Shown: positions 1-6,528 of the stretch, piece by piece
Layout: each line of letters opens with the position of its first letter
How positions within the stretch are numbered: the first letter of the stretch is position 1
NCBI GenBank assembly: GCA_001773855.1
Contig: MEXZ01000025.1
Location: 6,062 to 14,124, forward strand
DNA: 8,063 nucleotides
Reading direction: 5' to 3'
From: Candidatus Aminicenantes bacterium RBG_13_64_14
GTDB lineage: Bacteria > Acidobacteriota > Aminicenantia > Aminicenantales > Saccharicenantaceae
Translations under genes and position numbers: made by a program
Notes under the pieces: generated by a model
Told to the model about the DNA's origin: nothing
What the model saw: the letters and a program-made list of their open reading frames with translations, nothing else
The model's database searches: none

Positions 1-1241
1 TGAAGATTCGTAGAACCGGATTCGCGCTGTTCGTCGTTTTAAGCCTTGCCGCCGCCTCCTGCCGCGTGGCGATAACGCCGCCGACCGTCGAAGAAAGAGC
101 GCGCGAGCTCCACGCCCGCATGCTGACCGTCGATACCCACAGCGACACCGCGTTCAGCCTGCTCCGGACCGACTGGAAGATCGGCGACCGCCACGACCCG
201 AGCGCGCGCGGCGCCGGCAAGATCGACCTGCCCCGGATGAAAGAAGGGGGGCTCGACGCGGAATTCTTCGCCGCCTTCGTCGGCCAAGGTCCCCTGACGC
301 CGGAAGCTTATGTCAAGGCCAAAGACCGCGCCCTGCAGGCCGTCGAAGCCGTCCGCAAGATGACGGAGGAGTACCCTTCGATGATCGGTCTCGCCGTCGA
401 CCCCGAGGGCGCCCGGCGACTCAAGAAAGAGGGCAAACTCACGGCCTTTATCGGCATGGAGAACGGCTATCCCATCGGCCGGGACCTTTCCCTCGTCGAA
501 TTCTTCCACAAGAAGGGCGTCCGCTACATCACCCTCTGCCATTCCTCGGACAACGACATCTGTGATTCCTCGACTGACCGCCGCGACCCGGAGGACAAGG
601 GCCTGAGCGAGTTCGGGCGCGAGGTCGTGGCCGAATGCAACCGGGCAGGCATGATCGTGGACATCTCCCACGCTTCTGAAAGATCGTTCTTCGATGTCCT
701 GGACGTGGCCAAAGCCCCGATCATCGCCTCCCATTCGAGCGCCCGGGCCGTCTGCGACAATCCCCGGAACCTGACGGACGACCAGCTCCGGGCCCTGGCC
801 AAGAACGGCGGCGTCATCCAGATCTGCTTCCTGGCCGCCTACGTCAAAACACCGCCCGTCATCCCCGAGCGCGAGAAGGCTCTCAAAGAGCTCGAAGCCA
901 AGTACGGCAACATCCGCCAGATCCAGGACGAAGCCCTCCGGACGAAAGCGATGGCTGAGCGGGCTGCCGTCAACCAGAAATACCCGCAGGTCCGGGCAAA
1001 CGTCCAGGACCTCGTCGACCATATCGACCACGTCAGGAAGGTCGTCGGCGTGGATTACGTCGGGATCGGCACCGATTTCGACGGCGGCGGCGGCATCGTC
1101 GGCTGCGACGACGTCAGCGGCATGATCCACGTGACCGAGGAACTCATCCGCCGCGGCTACACCGATCGCGAGATCGAGAAGATCTGGGGCGGCAACTTCC
1201 TCCGCGTCTTCCAGAAGGTCCTTGACCTGGCGGGGAAATAA
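1..1241 (+). CDS. M19-family membrane dipeptidase, predicted lipoprotein (start codon cut by window edge)
   Basis: This is a zinc dipeptidase of the renal (membrane) dipeptidase family, which hydrolyses dipeptides. The frame is open from base 3, and bases 1-2 (TG) are the end of an NTG start whose first base is outside the window, giving 413 residues. The first 21 residues form a lipoprotein-type signal: basic KIRR, a hydrophobic core, then LAAASC. The lipobox has Ala rather than Leu/Val/Ile at -3, so lipidation at Cys21 is likely but not certain. Family metal and active-site residues are visible: H47 and D49 (DTHSD), E154 (GMENG), H224 (DISHAS), H245 (ASHSS) and D359 (GTDFDG), followed by the terminal WGGNFLRV motif. 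A helical stretch around residues 282-340 looks like the long variant of the family. Starting at GTG 66 would remove the signal. It ends 177 bases before the next gene, which has its own promoter, so it is probably a separate transcript. Its peptide substrates match the peptide-type binding protein downstream. Confidence 0.93.
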   Translation, partial: KIRRTGFALFVVLSLAAASCRVAITPPTVEERARELHARMLTVDTHSDTAFSLLRTDWKIGDRHDPSARGAGKIDLPRMKEGGLDAEFFAAFVGQGPLTPEAYVKAKDRALQAVEAVRKMTEEYPSMIGLAVDPEGARRLKKEGKLTAFIGMENGYPIGRDLSLVEFFHKKGVRYITLCHSSDNDICDSSTDRRDPEDKGLSEFGREVVAECNRAGMIVDISHASERSFFDVLDVAKAPIIASHSSARAVCDNPRNLTDDQLRALAKNGGVIQICFLAAYVKTPPVIPEREKALKELEAKYGNIRQIQDEALRTKAMAERAAVNQKYPQVRANVQDLVDHIDHVRKVVGVDYVGIGTDFDGGGGIVGCDDVSGMIHVTEELIRRGYTDREIEKIWGGNFLRVFQKVLDLAGK

Positions 1242-1260
1242 GGCTAAATCCTCACGCAAG

Positions 1261-1281
1261 AACGTAAAGAAATATTACGTT
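1261..1281. promoter_or_regulatory. Palindromic activator site (UAS) of the first sigma-54 promoter
   Basis: A perfect inverted repeat: AACGTAA, 7 bases, TTACGTT. Its core GTAA-N7-TTAC recurs upstream of the sigma-54 promoter at 7951 and, in weaker form, of the one at 5955. Its centre (1271) is 82 bases upstream of the C of the -12 element. A degenerate copy (CTAA at 1244) lies 20 bases further upstream. It probably binds the NtrC-type regulator of the same operon. It is followed by a run of T, so it might also act as an A/T-rich terminator for the dipeptidase gene. Confidence 0.6.
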
Positions 1282-1293
1282 TTTATTGGCTGC

Positions 1294-1312
1294 TTCCCAT
1301 GGGGATAACCTT
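1294..1312 (+). repeat. Block shared by the first and third sigma-54 regions (copy 1)
   Basis: TTCCCATGGGGATAACCTT here aligns with TTCCCAGGGGAAAAACCTT at 7923-7941 with one mismatch and two single-base gaps. In both places it lies between the GTAA-N7-TTAC site and the -24 element, about 30 bases after the start of the activator site. The function is unknown; a second protein site or a DNA-bending site is possible. The similarity is visible but short. Confidence 0.4.
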
Positions 1313-1338
1313 TCCCCGAGGTCCAGTCCCCGTATTCT

Positions 1339-1354
1339 TGGCATGAAGCTTGCT
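1339..1354 (+). promoter_or_regulatory. Sigma-54 (-24/-12) promoter of the binding protein-kinase-regulator operon
   Basis: TGGCATGAAGCTTGCT matches the sigma-54 consensus TGGCAC-N5-TTGCW. GG and GC are separated by exactly 10 bases, the spacing this sigma factor requires. The predicted transcription start is near 1365, leaving a leader of about 54 bases before ATG 1419. The operon it drives encodes an NtrC-type activator, so autoregulation is likely. Confidence 0.85.
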
Positions 1355-1369
1355 TTAAATAGAGCGGGT

Positions 1370-1397
1370 ACCGGCAGGTGCATTTTTGCCGGTTTTT
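1370..1397 (+). terminator. Leader hairpin with T-run, possible attenuator
   Basis: ACCGGCA (1370-1376) pairs perfectly with TGCCGGT (1387-1393) across a 10-base loop, and five T residues follow (1393-1397). The structure would form in the first 30 or so bases of the sigma-54 transcript, before the ribosome binding site of the binding-protein gene. It looks like a weak intrinsic terminator or a 5' stabilising hairpin; the sequence alone does not say which. Confidence 0.4.
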
Positions 1398-1418
1398 CGA
1401 TATCATGAGAGCATCTCC

Positions 1419-3032
1419 ATGCTGACCACCCGCCGCGAGGGCCTCCTCTTCCTGTCGCTCGTCGCCGTGCTCGCCGCCCTGAGCGTGTCCGGGGCTCCCG
1501 CCGCGCTCCGTCAGAAAAGCCTCGAACCCGCGCCGAGGTACAACGGGACCTTCCGGATCAAGGGATTTTTAACCCCGTTCAACCAGGTCTTCGACCCGGC
1601 CGCCCCTTCCCATTACTTTATCTGTGAACAGCTCTACGACGGGCTGGTCAAATTCGACGCCCATTTCAACCCCATGCCTTCGCTCGCCGAATACTGGACT
1701 GTTTCGGACGAAGGGAATCGTATCACCTTTTATCTCCGGTCGGGCGTCCGCTTCCATAACGGACGCGAGCTCACGGCCGACGACGTCAAGTACTCCCTCG
1801 AGCGGCTGGTCAAGAACAGACCCGGCAACACCTACTATCAATACTTCACCCAAAAGGTCGTCGGCGCCGAGGAGTTCTGGCAGGGCCAAGCGTCCGAGGT
1901 CACGGGGTTCCGGGTGATCGACAAGTCGACCTTCGAAATACGCTGGACGCGTCCTTACTTCTCCGGCCTCTATCTTTTGGGGATGTTCTACTGCAAGATC
2001 CTGCCGAAGGACCTGCTCGAGAGCCAAGGACGGGGCTTCTTCAACAAGCCGGTCGGGACGGGTCCCTTCAAGTTCTCCGAGTGGATCCGCAGTCCGCGTC
2101 TGGAGATCCTGGGCGTCGCGCTCGAGCGCAACTCTTTCTATTTCGGCAAGAAGCCCTACCTCTCGACGATCGAGTACAGCCCCCATTTCACGGACGATCA
2201 GTTCGACGAGGGGAGCGTCCACTTGGTCACCGTGACCTCGGAGAGGAACCTCCGCAAGCGTTTCCAGGTTTTGGAGAACGATACCCTGAAGTCGTTCTTC
2301 CTGGCCCTGAGCTGCGATATCCCTCCCCTCAACCAGGCCGAGGTCCGAAGGGCCCTGGCCCTGGGACTCGACAAGCCCCGCCTGGCCGAAGCCTACGACA
2401 CGCTCCCGTTCCGTCACTCGGTCCTGGACAACTACATTCCGCCCCTGCTGCCGGGCTTCTTTCCGAGGGCGGCCAGCCCGTTCACCGATCCCGATACGGC
2501 CAAACTCCTCCTCGACCGTCTTCTGCCGGAGGGCGGACGGAAGAGCCTGACCCTGACGCTCCTTTTTGCCTCGCCGCGGACCGAAGAGTCCTCCCGGTTC
2601 GCCCGGGAGCTCGAGCGCCAGCTGGAGGCGATGGAGATCAAGCTGGACGTGAGATACCTCAGGAGGCCCGAGGACATCCTGGAGGTCCGCGGACCGTACT
2701 TGAAATTCCTGGAATACAACATGGACTTCCCAGACCCCGAGAACATCATCGTCCCCCTCTATCATTCCCGGTCCATTGTCAACGAGCGCAACGCGCGCTA
2801 CGCCAACCCGCGGCTCGACGGTTTGCTCGAGCAGTCCGAGGTCGAGCCGAGTTGGGAAAAGCGGGTCGGCCTGTTCCGGGCGATCGAAAAAATCCTGTAC
2901 GAGGAAGTGCCCGCGATCCCCCTGTTCTCGGAACGTGTCCGCATCGCCGTTCTCCCCCAGGTCCGGGGTGTGCATCTCCCGGCCATGGGGTTCATATTCC
3001 TCGACACCAAGGACGTCTGGCTGGAGGATTGA
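1419..3032 (+). CDS. ABC-type solute-binding protein, family 5 (peptide/opine type), secreted
   Basis: A periplasmic binding protein of the SBP_bac_5 group, which captures di- and oligopeptides, nickel or opines. ATG 1419 is chosen because GAGAG (1407-1411) sits 7 bases upstream; the TTG at 1386 lies inside the leader hairpin. The protein has 537 residues, usual for the family. Residues 1-28 form a Sec signal (TTRREG, then a hydrophobic stretch at 9-24, with likely cleavage after SGA or APA). There is no lipobox cysteine. Family landmarks are the segment around residues 88-130 (LAEYWTVSDEGN, RSGVRFHNG, TADDVKYSLERL), PVGTGPFKFSEW at 211-222, VRRALALGLDK, and a C-terminal PLF segment. The ligand cannot be read from the sequence. 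No permease or ATPase gene is adjacent; a histidine kinase gene starts 10 bases downstream, which suggests a role as ligand receptor for signalling. A separate transporter elsewhere could also use it. Confidence 0.9.
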   Translation: MLTTRREGLLFLSLVAVLAALSVSGAPAALRQKSLEPAPRYNGTFRIKGFLTPFNQVFDPAAPSHYFICEQLYDGLVKFDAHFNPMPSLAEYWTVSDEGNRITFYLRSGVRFHNGRELTADDVKYSLERLVKNRPGNTYYQYFTQKVVGAEEFWQGQASEVTGFRVIDKSTFEIRWTRPYFSGLYLLGMFYCKILPKDLLESQGRGFFNKPVGTGPFKFSEWIRSPRLEILGVALERNSFYFGKKPYLSTIEYSPHFTDDQFDEGSVHLVTVTSERNLRKRFQVLENDTLKSFFLALSCDIPPLNQAEVRRALALGLDKPRLAEAYDTLPFRHSVLDNYIPPLLPGFFPRAASPFTDPDTAKLLLDRLLPEGGRKSLTLTLLFASPRTEESSRFARELERQLEAMEIKLDVRYLRRPEDILEVRGPYLKFLEYNMDFPDPENIIVPLYHSRSIVNERNARYANPRLDGLLEQSEVEPSWEKRVGLFRAIEKILYEEVPAIPLFSERVRIAVLPQVRGVHLPAMGFIFLDTKDVWLED

Positions 3033-3042
3033 GCGGAACCCT

Positions 3043-4506
3043 GTGAAACTCAAGATATCGATCTCCACGCGCCTCGTCTTCTGGATCACCCTGCTTGTCT
3101 GCCTACTCTTCGGGGCCGTCCTCGTCGTCATCCAAGGCCGCGAGGCCGCCATACTCTCCGAGGAGGCGGAGGCCCGGGCGTTCCTTCTCGCCGAGAGCAT
3201 GAAGGACGCCAACTTCCAGTCGCTCTTCCGCCAGGACAGGGCCGCGATCCAGAGATATGTCGACGACCACATCTATGAGGACAGGCCCTACATCGTTTTC
3301 TATGACCGGACGGGTCGGCCGTATGTCACCGGCGAACTCGTCCCCGGGTTGGGAGCCCTTGAACCGGGGAGCCGCCTCCCGGAAGACGTCGTCCGCAACG
3401 ACCCCCCGTTTTCCGAAGAGAAAGTGATCCAAGTCCGGGGCCGCGGGCTGAGGGTCCGCGAGGTCGAAATCGCCGTCTTCCCGCAGAATAATGAAGACGA
3501 AAAGTGGGCCTCGGTCAAGATCGGCATGTCCCTCGAGCCCATGTACGCCAAGCTGCGCGAGATCCAGAAGGCCCTCCTGCTTATCGGCGCCGGCGGGTTC
3601 CTCCTCGGGATCGCCGGGGCGGCGCTCCTGGCCAGGCGGATCACCCGGCCCCTCTATAAGCTGGTCGAGGGGACCGTCAGGATCTCGAAGGGGGATTTCT
3701 CCCAGGCCATCGCCATCGCTTCGAGGGACGAGGTCGGCGACCTGGCCCGGAGCTTCAACGAAATGACGGGCCAGCTCCTCCACGCCCGGGACCGGATGGA
3801 GGATGCCAACCGGAAGCTCGTCCAGCACGAGAAGCTGGCCTCCATCGGGCGCATGGCGGCGACGATCGCCCACGAGATCCGGAACCCCCTGACTTCGGTG
3901 AAACTCAACATCCAGAAAGTCGCCGAAGAGGAGAGCTTCGCCGAGGTCGTCAAGGCCCACCTCGGCCTGTCGCTCGAGGGCATCGACCAGATCGAACGCT
4001 TCATCAAGGAGCTCCTTAATTTCACGCGCGTTCCGGAACTCAGCCTGGAGCGGTGGCCGATCGAACAGATCGTCGAGGAATCGCTCAAGCTGCTCAGGGA
4101 GACGCTGGCCCGGAAGAAGGTCGTCGTGGAGACGACCTACGCCGAGGGGCTGCCCCAGATCCACGTCGACGGCGACAAGATGCGCCAGGTCTTCCTCAAC
4201 GTCCTCCGCAACGCCCACGAGGCCCTCGAGGCCGGGGGAAAGATCAGCATCGTCTGTGAGCCGGTCGTGGAAGGCGGAAAGAGGAAGGCCCGGATACGGA
4301 TCTCGGACAACGGACCCGGTATCCCGGAAAAGGACTGGGAGAATATCTTCGAGCCGTTCTTCTCGACCAAGCCCTCCGGCTTCGGGCTCGGCCTGGCCAA
4401 CGCCCGGAAGATCGTCGAACAGCACAACGGGACGATCCGCGTCGGCAAGAAGCGGGGGGGGGGAAGTACGTTCGTCATTCTCATCCCGGCGGAGGAGGCG
4501 TCATGA
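3043..4506 (+). CDS. Membrane sensor histidine kinase, NtrB/AtoS type
   Basis: The sensor kinase of the two-component pair encoded here; it autophosphorylates on His and passes phosphate to the downstream regulator. The start is GTG 3043, immediately before the first membrane segment; the ribosome site (GGAG at 3023 or GCGGAA at 3033) is weak, suggesting coupling to the gene before it. Of 487 residues, the order is: membrane helix 11-30, extracytoplasmic sensor about 31-175, membrane helix 177-197, HAMP about 198-250, HisKA with H277 in AHEIRNPL, then the ATPase domain with N box (N386, N390), SDNGPGIP at 421-428, FEPFF at 436-440 and GFGLGLA at 446-452. The sensor region contains YIVFYDRTGRPYVTG, typical of a PAS-like or Cache-like periplasmic fold. 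Codons 471-474 lie on a run of 10 G. The last codons overlap the regulator gene (ATGA). Its ligand is probably relayed by the binding protein; that is inference. Confidence 0.93.
   Translation: MKLKISISTRLVFWITLLVCLLFGAVLVVIQGREAAILSEEAEARAFLLAESMKDANFQSLFRQDRAAIQRYVDDHIYEDRPYIVFYDRTGRPYVTGELVPGLGALEPGSRLPEDVVRNDPPFSEEKVIQVRGRGLRVREVEIAVFPQNNEDEKWASVKIGMSLEPMYAKLREIQKALLLIGAGGFLLGIAGAALLARRITRPLYKLVEGTVRISKGDFSQAIAIASRDEVGDLARSFNEMTGQLLHARDRMEDANRKLVQHEKLASIGRMAATIAHEIRNPLTSVKLNIQKVAEEESFAEVVKAHLGLSLEGIDQIERFIKELLNFTRVPELSLERWPIEQIVEESLKLLRETLARKKVVVETTYAEGLPQIHVDGDKMRQVFLNVLRNAHEALEAGGKISIVCEPVVEGGKRKARIRISDNGPGIPEKDWENIFEPFFSTKPSGFGLGLANARKIVEQHNGTIRVGKKRGGGSTFVILIPAEEAS
4454..4463 (+). repeat. 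Homopolymer of 10 G inside the kinase gene
   Basis: Ten consecutive G encode part of R471-GGG, just after the ATP-binding G2 box. Re-reading one base here (a -1 slip, or a gain of one G) moves translation into the frame of the regulator gene. There is no stop between 4464 and ATG 4503, so kinase and regulator would be joined. Loss of one G instead gives an out-of-frame tail running to 5320. Such runs are also prone to sequencing error. Confidence 0.7.
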
Positions 4507-5849
4507 AATCCATCCTGATCATCGAAGACGATCCGCTCGTCCGGAAAACCCTGGCCTCCCAGCTCGCGAAAAAAGGTTTCGAAGTGACCACGGCCGACAC
4601 CGGAGAGGGGGGGGTCCGGACCTTCGGGGAATCCTCCCCGGACGTCGTCCTCCTCGACCTCCGCCTCCCCGACATCGACGGGCTCGAGGTCATGCGCCAG
4701 ATCAAGGAGCGCAACCGCCGGGCCATCATCCTGATCATGACGGCCTTCGACGACATGAAGACGACGGTCGAGGCGATCAAGCTCGGGGCCTTCGAATATC
4801 TCGTCAAGCCGCTGAACGCCACGGAACTCGACCTGACGATCGACAAGGCCTTCCAGGTCCGGGCCTTGGAGGAGAAGGTCAGCTACCTCGTCGAGGAGAA
4901 GAAGAAGGATTACACGATCGACAACATCATCGGCCACTCGGCCGGGATGAGGGGCGTCTTCAAGCTCATCGGGTCCGTCGCCAACACGCGGACCAACGTC
5001 CTCGTCCAGGGCGAGAGCGGCACGGGCAAGGAACTCGTGGCCAAGGCCATCCACTACAACAGCCTCTGCCGGGACGAGCCGTTCATCGTCATCAATTGCT
5101 GCGCGATCTCCGACACCCTCCTCGAAAGCGAACTCTTCGGGCACGTCAAGGGCGCCTTCACCGACGCCGTCAGCGAGACCAGGGGCAAGTTCGAGATCGC
5201 CGGCAAAGGTACGCTCTTCCTGGACGAGGTCGGCGACGTCTCCCCCAATCTCCAGAGCAAGCTCCTCCGGATCATCGAGACCCGGGATTTCATGAAGGTC
5301 GGGGGGGAGAAGGTCCTTAAAACCGAAGCCCGCATCATCGCCGCCACCAACCAGAACCTGAAGGGATTGATCGATAAAGGGAAGTTCCGCGAGGACCTCT
5401 ACTACCGGCTCAAGGTCGTCGAGATCACCCTGCCGCCGCTCCGGGAACGGCGGGAGGACATCCCCGACCTCGTCGCCTATCTCCTCGAAAAGATCAACCG
5501 GGACCTCCGCCGCAACGTCCACAAGGTCCCGCCCGAAGTCATGAAGATCCTCGTCGACATTCCTTGGCGGGGAAACGTCCGCGAGCTCGAGAACGCCCTG
5601 ACTCGAGCCGTCATCCTGGCCAAGGGGGACGTCGTGCTCAAGGAGAACCTGCCGCTCGAGCCCGACGAGAGGCGGTCCTTCGCCGACGAGCTCGTCCCTC
5701 TCGAAGAGGTCGAAAAAAAGTACATCCAGTACGTCCTCAGCTCCGTCAAGGGGAGTAAGACCCGGGCCAGCCAGATCCTCCAGATCAGCCGTCCGACCCT
5801 GGACAAGAAGATCAGGGAATACGGCCTCGACCTGGGGGAGCCGTCCTGA
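4503..5849 (+). CDS. NtrC-family sigma-54-dependent response regulator
   Basis: An enhancer-binding activator that remodels sigma-54 RNA polymerase with ATP. It has 448 residues, typical length. The receiver domain (1-120) has acidic D9/D10, phosphoacceptor D52 (LLDLRLP), T80 and K102. The AAA+ domain (about 140-375) has Walker A GESGTGKE at 170-177, Walker B FLDEVG around D241/E242, the sigma-54 contact loop as GAFTDA (217-222), and Arg residues R296/R302 in FREDLYYRL. The Fis-type helix-turn-helix lies at about 405-441 (KGSKTRASQILQISRPTLDKKI). The contact loop carries D instead of the canonical G at its fifth position, but the rest of the machinery is intact. Its start overlaps the kinase stop by 4 bases, so translation is coupled. 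Three sigma-54 promoters with shared upstream sites in this window are its likely targets, including that of its own operon. Confidence 0.95.
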   Translation: MKSILIIEDDPLVRKTLASQLAKKGFEVTTADTGEGGVRTFGESSPDVVLLDLRLPDIDGLEVMRQIKERNRRAIILIMTAFDDMKTTVEAIKLGAFEYLVKPLNATELDLTIDKAFQVRALEEKVSYLVEEKKKDYTIDNIIGHSAGMRGVFKLIGSVANTRTNVLVQGESGTGKELVAKAIHYNSLCRDEPFIVINCCAISDTLLESELFGHVKGAFTDAVSETRGKFEIAGKGTLFLDEVGDVSPNLQSKLLRIIETRDFMKVGGEKVLKTEARIIAATNQNLKGLIDKGKFREDLYYRLKVVEITLPPLRERREDIPDLVAYLLEKINRDLRRNVHKVPPEVMKILVDIPWRGNVRELENALTRAVILAKGDVVLKENLPLEPDERRSFADELVPLEEVEKKYIQYVLSSVKGSKTRASQILQISRPTLDKKIREYGLDLGEPS

Positions 5850-5859
5850 TCCGGGTTGT

Positions 5860-5893
5860 GTAAACTCTCTTTCCCGCTGTAAACAATCTTGGG
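5860..5893. promoter_or_regulatory. Tandem activator half-sites (UAS) of the second sigma-54 promoter
   Basis: GTAAAC occurs at 5860-5865 and again at 5879-5884, 19 bases apart and each preceded by T. The first continues into a near-match of GTAA-N7-TTAC (right arm TTCC). The second is a half-site with no recognisable right arm. Their centres lie about 102 and 83 bases upstream of the C of the -12 element, matching the spacing at the first promoter. Confidence 0.5.
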
Positions 5894-5909
5894 CCGTTCT
5901 CCGCCTGGA

Positions 5910-5924
5910 GGCCGGTCCCCGGCC
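5910..5924. other. Small GC-rich hairpin
   Basis: GGCCGG (5910-5915) pairs with CCGGCC (5919-5924) across 3 bases. There is no T-run after it, only CTCTTCCCC. It might help end the upstream operon or be incidental in GC-rich DNA. Confidence 0.25.
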
Positions 5925-5954
5925 GCTCTTCCCCTGATGAACGGCGGTCGGAAT

Positions 5955-5970
5955 TGGCACAAAAGGTGCA
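5955..5970 (+). promoter_or_regulatory. Sigma-54 (-24/-12) promoter of the receiver-protein gene
   Basis: TGGCACAAAAGGTGCA has a perfect -24 half (TGGCAC) and a -12 half GTGCA, with 10 bases between GG and GC. The predicted start is near 5981, about 20 bases before ATG 6001, with GAGGAA (5991-5996) as ribosome site between them. This is a compact and convincing arrangement. Confidence 0.85.
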
Positions 5971-6000
5971 ATTGAGTAGATTGACGGACAGAGGAATCAA

Positions 6001-6378
6001 ATGGCAACGAAAAAGATCGTGATCATCGACGACGACGAAAACATCCGCAAGACGTTCAGCCTGCTTCTCGGCAAGAAATACAAGGTCTCTTCACTGAAGG
6101 ACTCGCGGGAGGCCCTGTGCAAGCTCAAGAACTCGCGGGCGGACCTCGTCATCGCCGACTACAAGCTTCCCTACCTGAACGGCATGGAGCTCATCAAGAA
6201 GCTCAGGGAGCAGGGCTTCGAAGGGGAAGCCATGCTGATCACCGCCCATCCGGACGATGTCAAGATCGAGGACATGAGCCGGCTCGCCATCAGCCATTTT
6301 TTCGTCAAGCCGCTCGACCTCAACGTCCTTGATCTCTCGATCGATAGGGTCCTTCAGCCCAAGAATCCTCTGGGATAA
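6001..6378 (+). CDS. Stand-alone response-regulator receiver protein
   Basis: A CheY-like single-domain protein of 125 residues with no output domain. Acidic residues D10-D12, phosphoacceptor D53 (VIADYKLP), T81 and K103 (FVKPL) are all present, so it should be able to accept phosphate. ATG 6001 follows GAGGAA (5991-5996) at good spacing. Its last helix, KPLDLNVLDLSIDRVLQ, closely resembles KPLNATELDLTIDKAFQ of the NtrC-type regulator upstream, so the two receivers may be paralogues and may share the same kinase. It has its own sigma-54 promoter and upstream sites, so it is probably switched on by that regulator. Possible roles are phosphate sink, phosphorelay intermediate or partner-binding output; the sequence does not decide. 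Confidence 0.92.
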   Translation: MATKKIVIIDDDENIRKTFSLLLGKKYKVSSLKDSREALCKLKNSRADLVIADYKLPYLNGMELIKKLREQGFEGEAMLITAHPDDVKIEDMSRLAISHFFVKPLDLNVLDLSIDRVLQPKNPLG

Positions 6379-6440
6379 GCGGTCTAAACCTTACCGCCAT
6401 TACTTTTCCCTCTTTCGGGCCGATTGACTGGGAAGCCCGG

Positions 6441-6460
6441 CCCCGGCATTCATGCCGGGG
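6441..6460. repeat. Perfect 8-base-pair palindrome, terminator-like or REP-like
   Basis: CCCCGGCA (6441-6448), loop TTCA, then TGCCGGGG (6453-6460). The stem is strong, but neither strand has a T-run after it. It lies between the receiver gene and the promoter of the next gene. It may stabilise or end the receiver transcript, or be a dispersed palindromic repeat; only a search of the rest of the genome would tell. Confidence 0.4.
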
Positions 6461-6469
6461 AGTCTGGGG

Positions 6470-6499
6470 TTGACTCGGGCCTCCTCTTATTCCTACAAT
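6470..6499 (+). promoter_or_regulatory. Sigma-70-type promoter of the aminotransferase-fold gene
   Basis: TTGACT (6470-6475), an 18-base spacer, and TACAAT (6494-6499), each one base from consensus. The predicted start is near 6506, about 23 bases before ATG 6529. No sigma-54 element or GTAA-N7-TTAC site is seen in this gap, so this gene appears to be outside the sigma-54 circuit. Confidence 0.65.
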
Positions 6500-6528
6500 G
6501 ACCTCGAATATCCGAAGGAGGTCCATCC

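Noticed and set aside
39..1259. A 406-codon open frame on the - strand opposite the dipeptidase gene
   Set aside because: It is the GC-rich antisense shadow of a gene with complete M19 motifs; its own translation is low-complexity, rich in Asp, Val and Gly, and shows no motif.
1386..1418. TTG 1386 as start of the binding-protein gene
   Set aside because: It lies inside the leader hairpin, has no ribosome site, and would put charged residues before a good signal peptide that starts at ATG 1419.
2776..3042. Upstream extension of the kinase reading frame
   Set aside because: It overlaps the binding-protein gene in another frame and is Ser/Arg-rich without motifs; GTG 3043 directly precedes the first membrane segment.
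6379..6397. GCGGT/ACCGC hairpin after the receiver gene
   Set aside because: A 5-base-pair stem followed by a broken T-rich stretch; possible terminator but not supported well enough to list.
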